Positions 34,875 to 37,551 of a DNA stretch of 37,551 nt are shown here, piece after piece. A program made the position numbers and the translations under genes. This stretch comes from Methanomicrobia archaeon. Lineage in GTDB: Archaea > Halobacteriota > Syntropharchaeia > Alkanophagales > Methanospirareceae. Below the pieces are notes generated by a model. The model worked only from the letters and a program-made list of their open reading frames with translations, was not told the origin of the DNA and made no database searches. The first letter of the stretch is position 1. Every line of letters begins with the position of its first letter. The stretch lies in contig JAFGHB010000056.1 in NCBI GenBank assembly GCA_016930255.1, positions 1-37,551 of the forward strand, given 5' to 3'.

Positions 34875-36524
34875 ATGACCGCGGAGAAGCAGAAGCGAGT
34901 GTTTGTTATCGGGCACACGAATCCTGATTCCGATTCCATCTGCTCTGCTATTGGCTATGCGTACCTCAAGAACGCTCTGGATAAGAAATGCCTTTATGCC
35001 CCTGCACGAGCGGGCGACGTGAACAGCGAGACGAAATTTGTGCTCGATCGATTCAACTTCGAGCTGCCGCTGGAGATCGAGAGTCTCGCAGCGACTGTTG
35101 GTGATATGGACTTGAAGAAGCCCATTGTCGCGGCGCCCAACGATTCTATACGGGATGTCGCATCGTTGATGAGGGAGAAAACCATCCGCACGGTGCCGAT
35201 CGTTGACCGGGATACGAAGCTCCTGGGCATTGTCGGGCTCCGGGACATCGCGGAATATTACATCGCCAATCTAGGCCGCAAGGACCTATCCGCCACGCCA
35301 ATCGACCTGAATATCCTGATCAGAACGCTGAATGGGAAAGTAATTCTCAATCCGGAGACCCGGGAGAAATTAACCGGCAGAGTATTCATTGCGGGAATGC
35401 AGAAAGCAACGATTTTAAACAAAATCCACGCCGGTGACGTCGTTATTTTAGGCGATAGGTCTGATGTCCAAGTAGATTTGATCAATACTGGCTGCTCAGC
35501 TCTTATCGTTACGGGCGATTCGCTGATTAGCCCCGAAGTTGAGAGCGCAGCCGCGGAGAAGGGCACGGTGCTCATCTCGTCACCGCACGATACCTTCACG
35601 ACCGCCCGGCTACTCGATCTGTCCACGCCGCTCTATTCTATAATGTCGCAGAAAGTACCAATCGCAGAGCTTTATACGCGAATTACTGAATTGCGGCAGA
35701 AAGTTTTGGAATCCGAGTATCGCAGTGCGCTAATTGTCGATCACGACCGCCGGCTGCTCGGTATCGTTACCCGAACCGATTTACTGCGGCCCATACGAAA
35801 GAACGTCATTTTGGTCGATCATAACGAGAGCTCCCAAGCGGTTGACAGCGTGCAGGAGGCGCATATATTAGAGATTATCGACCATCACCGGGTCGGCGAC
35901 ATCTCAACACTCATGCCCATTCACGTCCGCAATGAGCCGATCGGAAGCACCTGCACAATTGTCGCGGAACAAATGCTGCTTCACCGGATCGAGATCCCGC
36001 ACGATATAGCTGGCCTGTTGCTTTCCGGCATATTATCCGATACGCTCATACTGACGTTATCGACCACTACGGATCGCGATAAAGAAGTCGCACGTGAATT
36101 AGCTCGTATCGCACGAATCGAGATAGCGGAGTACGGCAAGGAACTCTTAGCGGCGAGTATAAGCATCAAAGGTAAATCCGGCAAAGAGATCCTGCTTCAC
36201 GATTTTAAGGAATACGAACTCGGCGATAAGAGAATCGGCGTGGGGCAAGTAATGGTGATCGACAAGGGCGAGATATACACGAAAGAACGCGATATAAAAA
36301 CAGAAATGGAGAGTTTACGTGCGGAACGACGCTACGATCTGGTCGTGCTCCTCATTACGAATCCGTTGGAATCAGGCGAGGAACTCATCGTAAAAGGCGA
36401 GAAACGGCTGATCGAGAAGGCGTTCGGAATCGAGATACAGAACGACAAAGGCTTCATCCCGCAGACCTTATCGCGGAAGAAAGAGTTCATTCCGAAGGTC
36501 GGTTACGTCTGCACTACTTCGTGA
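34875..36524 (+). CDS. Family II inorganic pyrophosphatase with CBS and DRTGG domains
   Basis: A 549-aa DHH-family manganese pyrophosphatase. The first half of the catalytic domain has IGHTNPDSDSICSA; two CBS motifs (KKPIVAAPNDSIRDVASLM and LRQKVLESEYRSALIVDHDRRLLGIVTRTDLL) flank a DRTGG-like segment (KIHAGDVVILGDRSDVQ). The catalytic domain resumes with VDHNESSQ and IDHHRVGD, and the DHHA2 domain ends with LSRKKEFIPKV. CBS-PPases are adenine-nucleotide regulated; the DRTGG insert marks the diadenosine-polyphosphate-responsive class. The start at 34875 is chosen over a GTG at 34845. Its 3' end overlaps mptD by 11 bases, tail to tail. Confidence 0.93.
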   Translation: MTAEKQKRVFVIGHTNPDSDSICSAIGYAYLKNALDKKCLYAPARAGDVNSETKFVLDRFNFELPLEIESLAATVGDMDLKKPIVAAPNDSIRDVASLMREKTIRTVPIVDRDTKLLGIVGLRDIAEYYIANLGRKDLSATPIDLNILIRTLNGKVILNPETREKLTGRVFIAGMQKATILNKIHAGDVVILGDRSDVQVDLINTGCSALIVTGDSLISPEVESAAAEKGTVLISSPHDTFTTARLLDLSTPLYSIMSQKVPIAELYTRITELRQKVLESEYRSALIVDHDRRLLGIVTRTDLLRPIRKNVILVDHNESSQAVDSVQEAHILEIIDHHRVGDISTLMPIHVRNEPIGSTCTIVAEQMLLHRIEIPHDIAGLLLSGILSDTLILTLSTTTDRDKEVARELARIARIEIAEYGKELLAASISIKGKSGKEILLHDFKEYELGDKRIGVGQVMVIDKGEIYTKERDIKTEMESLRAERRYDLVVLLITNPLESGEELIVKGEKRLIEKAFGIEIQNDKGFIPQTLSRKKEFIPKVGYVCTTS

Positions 36525-36876
36525 GTACTTCTTCGATACGCATCAAGGGATAATTCAGCGCCTCGTCGTATTTCACGCGTACACGCGCTTCCACCGTCTC
36601 GTATCGTACCACAACCGTGACGTCCAGCATGTCGCCGCGTAGCTCGCAGTAATTGAACTCGTTCGCACGCTCCCGAACCTTATCGCGGTCTATTTCCGCG
36701 GTCACCGAACTCACAAACGGCTGCAGCGATACGCACTCCTTTATCGCGGTCTCTAACGATTTCGCGGTTTCCGGGCTCACAGGCGTGCCAATGAACTGAT
36801 GGTAGAGCGCGCCCAATTTGATGCCCGCTTCGAAGAGCGCGTTATCGCGGTCCGTTAGTTCTTCGTTTTCTGACAT
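36514..36876 (-). CDS. mptD: Dihydroneopterin aldolase, archaeal type
   Basis: A 120-aa protein of the MptD family (formerly DUF372), which cleaves 7,8-dihydroneopterin to 6-hydroxymethyl-dihydropterin and glycolaldehyde in tetrahydromethanopterin and folate synthesis. Family traits are ALFEAGIKLGALYHQFIGTPVS, ETAIKECVSLQPFV and the final LNYPLMRIEEV. Its presence supports an H4MPT-using archaeon. Its 5' side faces the antitoxin gene across ~65 bases with a shared AT-rich promoter region. Confidence 0.92.
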   Translation of the reverse strand: MSENEELTDRDNALFEAGIKLGALYHQFIGTPVSPETAKSLETAIKECVSLQPFVSSVTAEIDRDKVRERANEFNYCELRGDMLDVTVVVRYETVEARVRVKYDEALNYPLMRIEEVLTK

Positions 36877-36940
36877 ACCTACCGTTACGCTAAAAGTAAC
36901 ATCTTCTTTAAATACTAATACCTATATCACCAATACTTTA

Positions 36941-37141
36941 ATGATACAGATGACCGAAGCGGTAAAACACGGACGGCATCAAACCGAATGGATTACGATC
37001 TCCGTAGATGAATACGAGTCGATGCAACGGACAATCGAGGTTCTGTCCGATCGTGATCTCATGAATCAAATCGAAGAAGGCAAGCGAGAAAAGGTGAAGC
37101 GTCGCGATTTTGAAGAGCTTGCAAAAGAGCTTGGGATTTAA
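36941..37141 (+). CDS. RelB/Phd-like antitoxin
   Basis: A 66-aa acidic-tailed protein. ITISVDEYESMQRTIEVLSDRDLMNQIEEGKRE is the C-terminal toxin-binding pattern of YefM/Phd/RelB antitoxins (SxDEYESL..TLEIL.D..LM..I..G). The N-terminal DNA-binding part is very short, so autoregulation may be limited. The ATG at 36941 is preferred; one at 36950 is also possible. The frame is open to 36818 but upstream codons overlap mptD. A TATA-like tttaaatact lies at ~36908-36917. Its stop is one base from the end of the facing toxin gene. Confidence 0.7.
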   Translation: MIQMTEAVKHGRHQTEWITISVDEYESMQRTIEVLSDRDLMNQIEEGKREKVKRRDFEELAKELGI

Positions 37142-37142
37142 A

Positions 37143-37408
37143 TTAAAGTTCATCTTTGTGTTTAATTGCTTCGATCTTACAATCTGCGCTTTATAATCAA
37201 TTGTGTAGATGATCCGGTATCTCCGTTCAAAATATAACTCCCAATAACCGCGAAGCACGCCCCTCAAAGGTTTACCGTGTATCGCTGGATTTTCTTTCAA
37301 CTTTCTGATTTTAGTGGCAAAACGTTTCTGAATCTCTTTGTCATACTTTTTGAGCCGGTTTTCTGCGGGTTCCTTGATGTTAATAGCGAACTTCACTTCT
37401 TCATACAT
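37143..37408 (-). CDS. RelE/ParE-family toxin, frameshifted at its C-terminus
   Basis: A RelE-type mRNA interferase or related toxin. From the ATG at 37408: KFAINIKEPAENRLKKYD, KIRKLKENPAIHGKPLRGVL and RGYWELYFERRYRIIYTID, the classic RelE core with its conserved Arg residues. After QIV (~37180) the frame continues to 36938 (156 aa in all) through the antitoxin's antisense strand, giving a senseless tail. One base out of frame, the sequence reads KIEAIKHKDEL and stops at 37143, matching the usual RelE end (IVxIxAIGHRDEV). A one-base deletion near 37174-37182 is inferred. Restored length would be 88 aa. The toxin is on the opposite strand to the antitoxin. Confidence 0.7.
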
Positions 37409-37445
37409 TTTCTCTTTCAGTCTCTATTGGGAGTTATTGAACACC

Positions 37446-37455
37446 TTTATATAAA
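37446..37455. promoter_or_regulatory. Symmetric TATA element
   Basis: The palindromic tttatataaa lies 38 bases before the RelE-like ATG at 37408, suitable as its TATA box. It could also drive a rightward gene: an RBS-like aaaggagg occurs at 37542-37549, just inside the right edge, so a start codon is expected just past the window. Confidence 0.45.
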
Positions 37456-37551
37456 CCTTTGCGTAGTGTTAAGTAAACCAAAAAAGGTTACACATCGATG
37501 TATTCGTTTTTATGAGTCCTCTTTTCTTTCTTTTTCTGTAAAGGAGGATTA

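Noticed and set aside
36938-37142. C-terminal extension of the RelE-like ORF to 156 aa
   Set aside because: This part is antisense to the antitoxin and has no RelE similarity; the natural end is one base out of frame.

Overview
The window is archaeal, most likely from a methanogen-related euryarchaeon (Methanosarcinales / ANME-1 / Syntrophoarchaeum-like). Markers are RNA polymerase subunit P, ribosomal protein L37Ae, KEOPS Pcc1, prefoldin beta, a Hel308-type helicase, GatD, a type II methionine aminopeptidase, archaeosortase A and an MptD-type dihydroneopterin aldolase of methanopterin synthesis. The lineage is an inference from gene content, with no search behind it. Core genes are GC-richer; several accessory genes are visibly AT-rich.

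Layout. 1-1.3 kb: a 5'-truncated GNAT + EVE/PUA-like fusion, translationally coupled to an ASCH protein. 1.4-6.2 kb: a TauE/SafE exporter, purD, prefoldin beta, rtcB and a coupled cytidylate kinase. 6.3-8.0 kb: an AT-rich single gene joining a McrA-like N-terminal domain, a DUF559/PD-(D/E)XK-like nuclease segment and a degenerate nitrilase-like domain. This is the best candidate for an undescribed defence protein. 8.1-13.6 kb: rqcH, then a four-gene membrane operon (Yip1, anchored Ig-like exoprotein, ABC ATPase, MacB/FtsX permease) with ATGA overlaps at all three junctions. 13.8-16.9 kb: the reverse-strand cluster L37Ae-rpoP-pcc1-small membrane protein, divergent from the helicase.

17.0-21.4 kb is an accessory and decay zone. 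It holds an internally deleted rsgA remnant, a previously hidden 43-codon gene paired with a two-TM 382-aa protein, and a broken partial duplicate of an unknown gene. Between that duplicate and its intact copy (20.7 kb) lie a methyltransferase and a metallo-beta-lactamase-fold gene. 21.4-25.1 kb: map, an antitoxin-like fragment, rtcA, and a methyltransferase flanked by two paralogous unknown genes, one of them frameshifted.

25.5-31.8 kb has a surface theme: a secreted beta-helix protein with a C-terminal sorting-like tail and a twice-frameshifted DNRLRE-like exoprotein. A coupled gatD-DUF1786-artA run follows, in which archaeosortase A could process the surface protein. 32.1-37.5 kb: a REC-PAS4-histidine kinase, a CBS/DRTGG family II pyrophosphatase, mptD, and a RelB/RelE-like pair in unusual tail-to-tail orientation with a frameshifted toxin.

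A recurring theme is single-base frameshifts confined to accessory genes (antitoxin-like fragment, unknown paralog, DNRLRE protein, RelE), while every housekeeping gene is intact. This points to real decay of dispensable genes, though read or assembly error has to be excluded.
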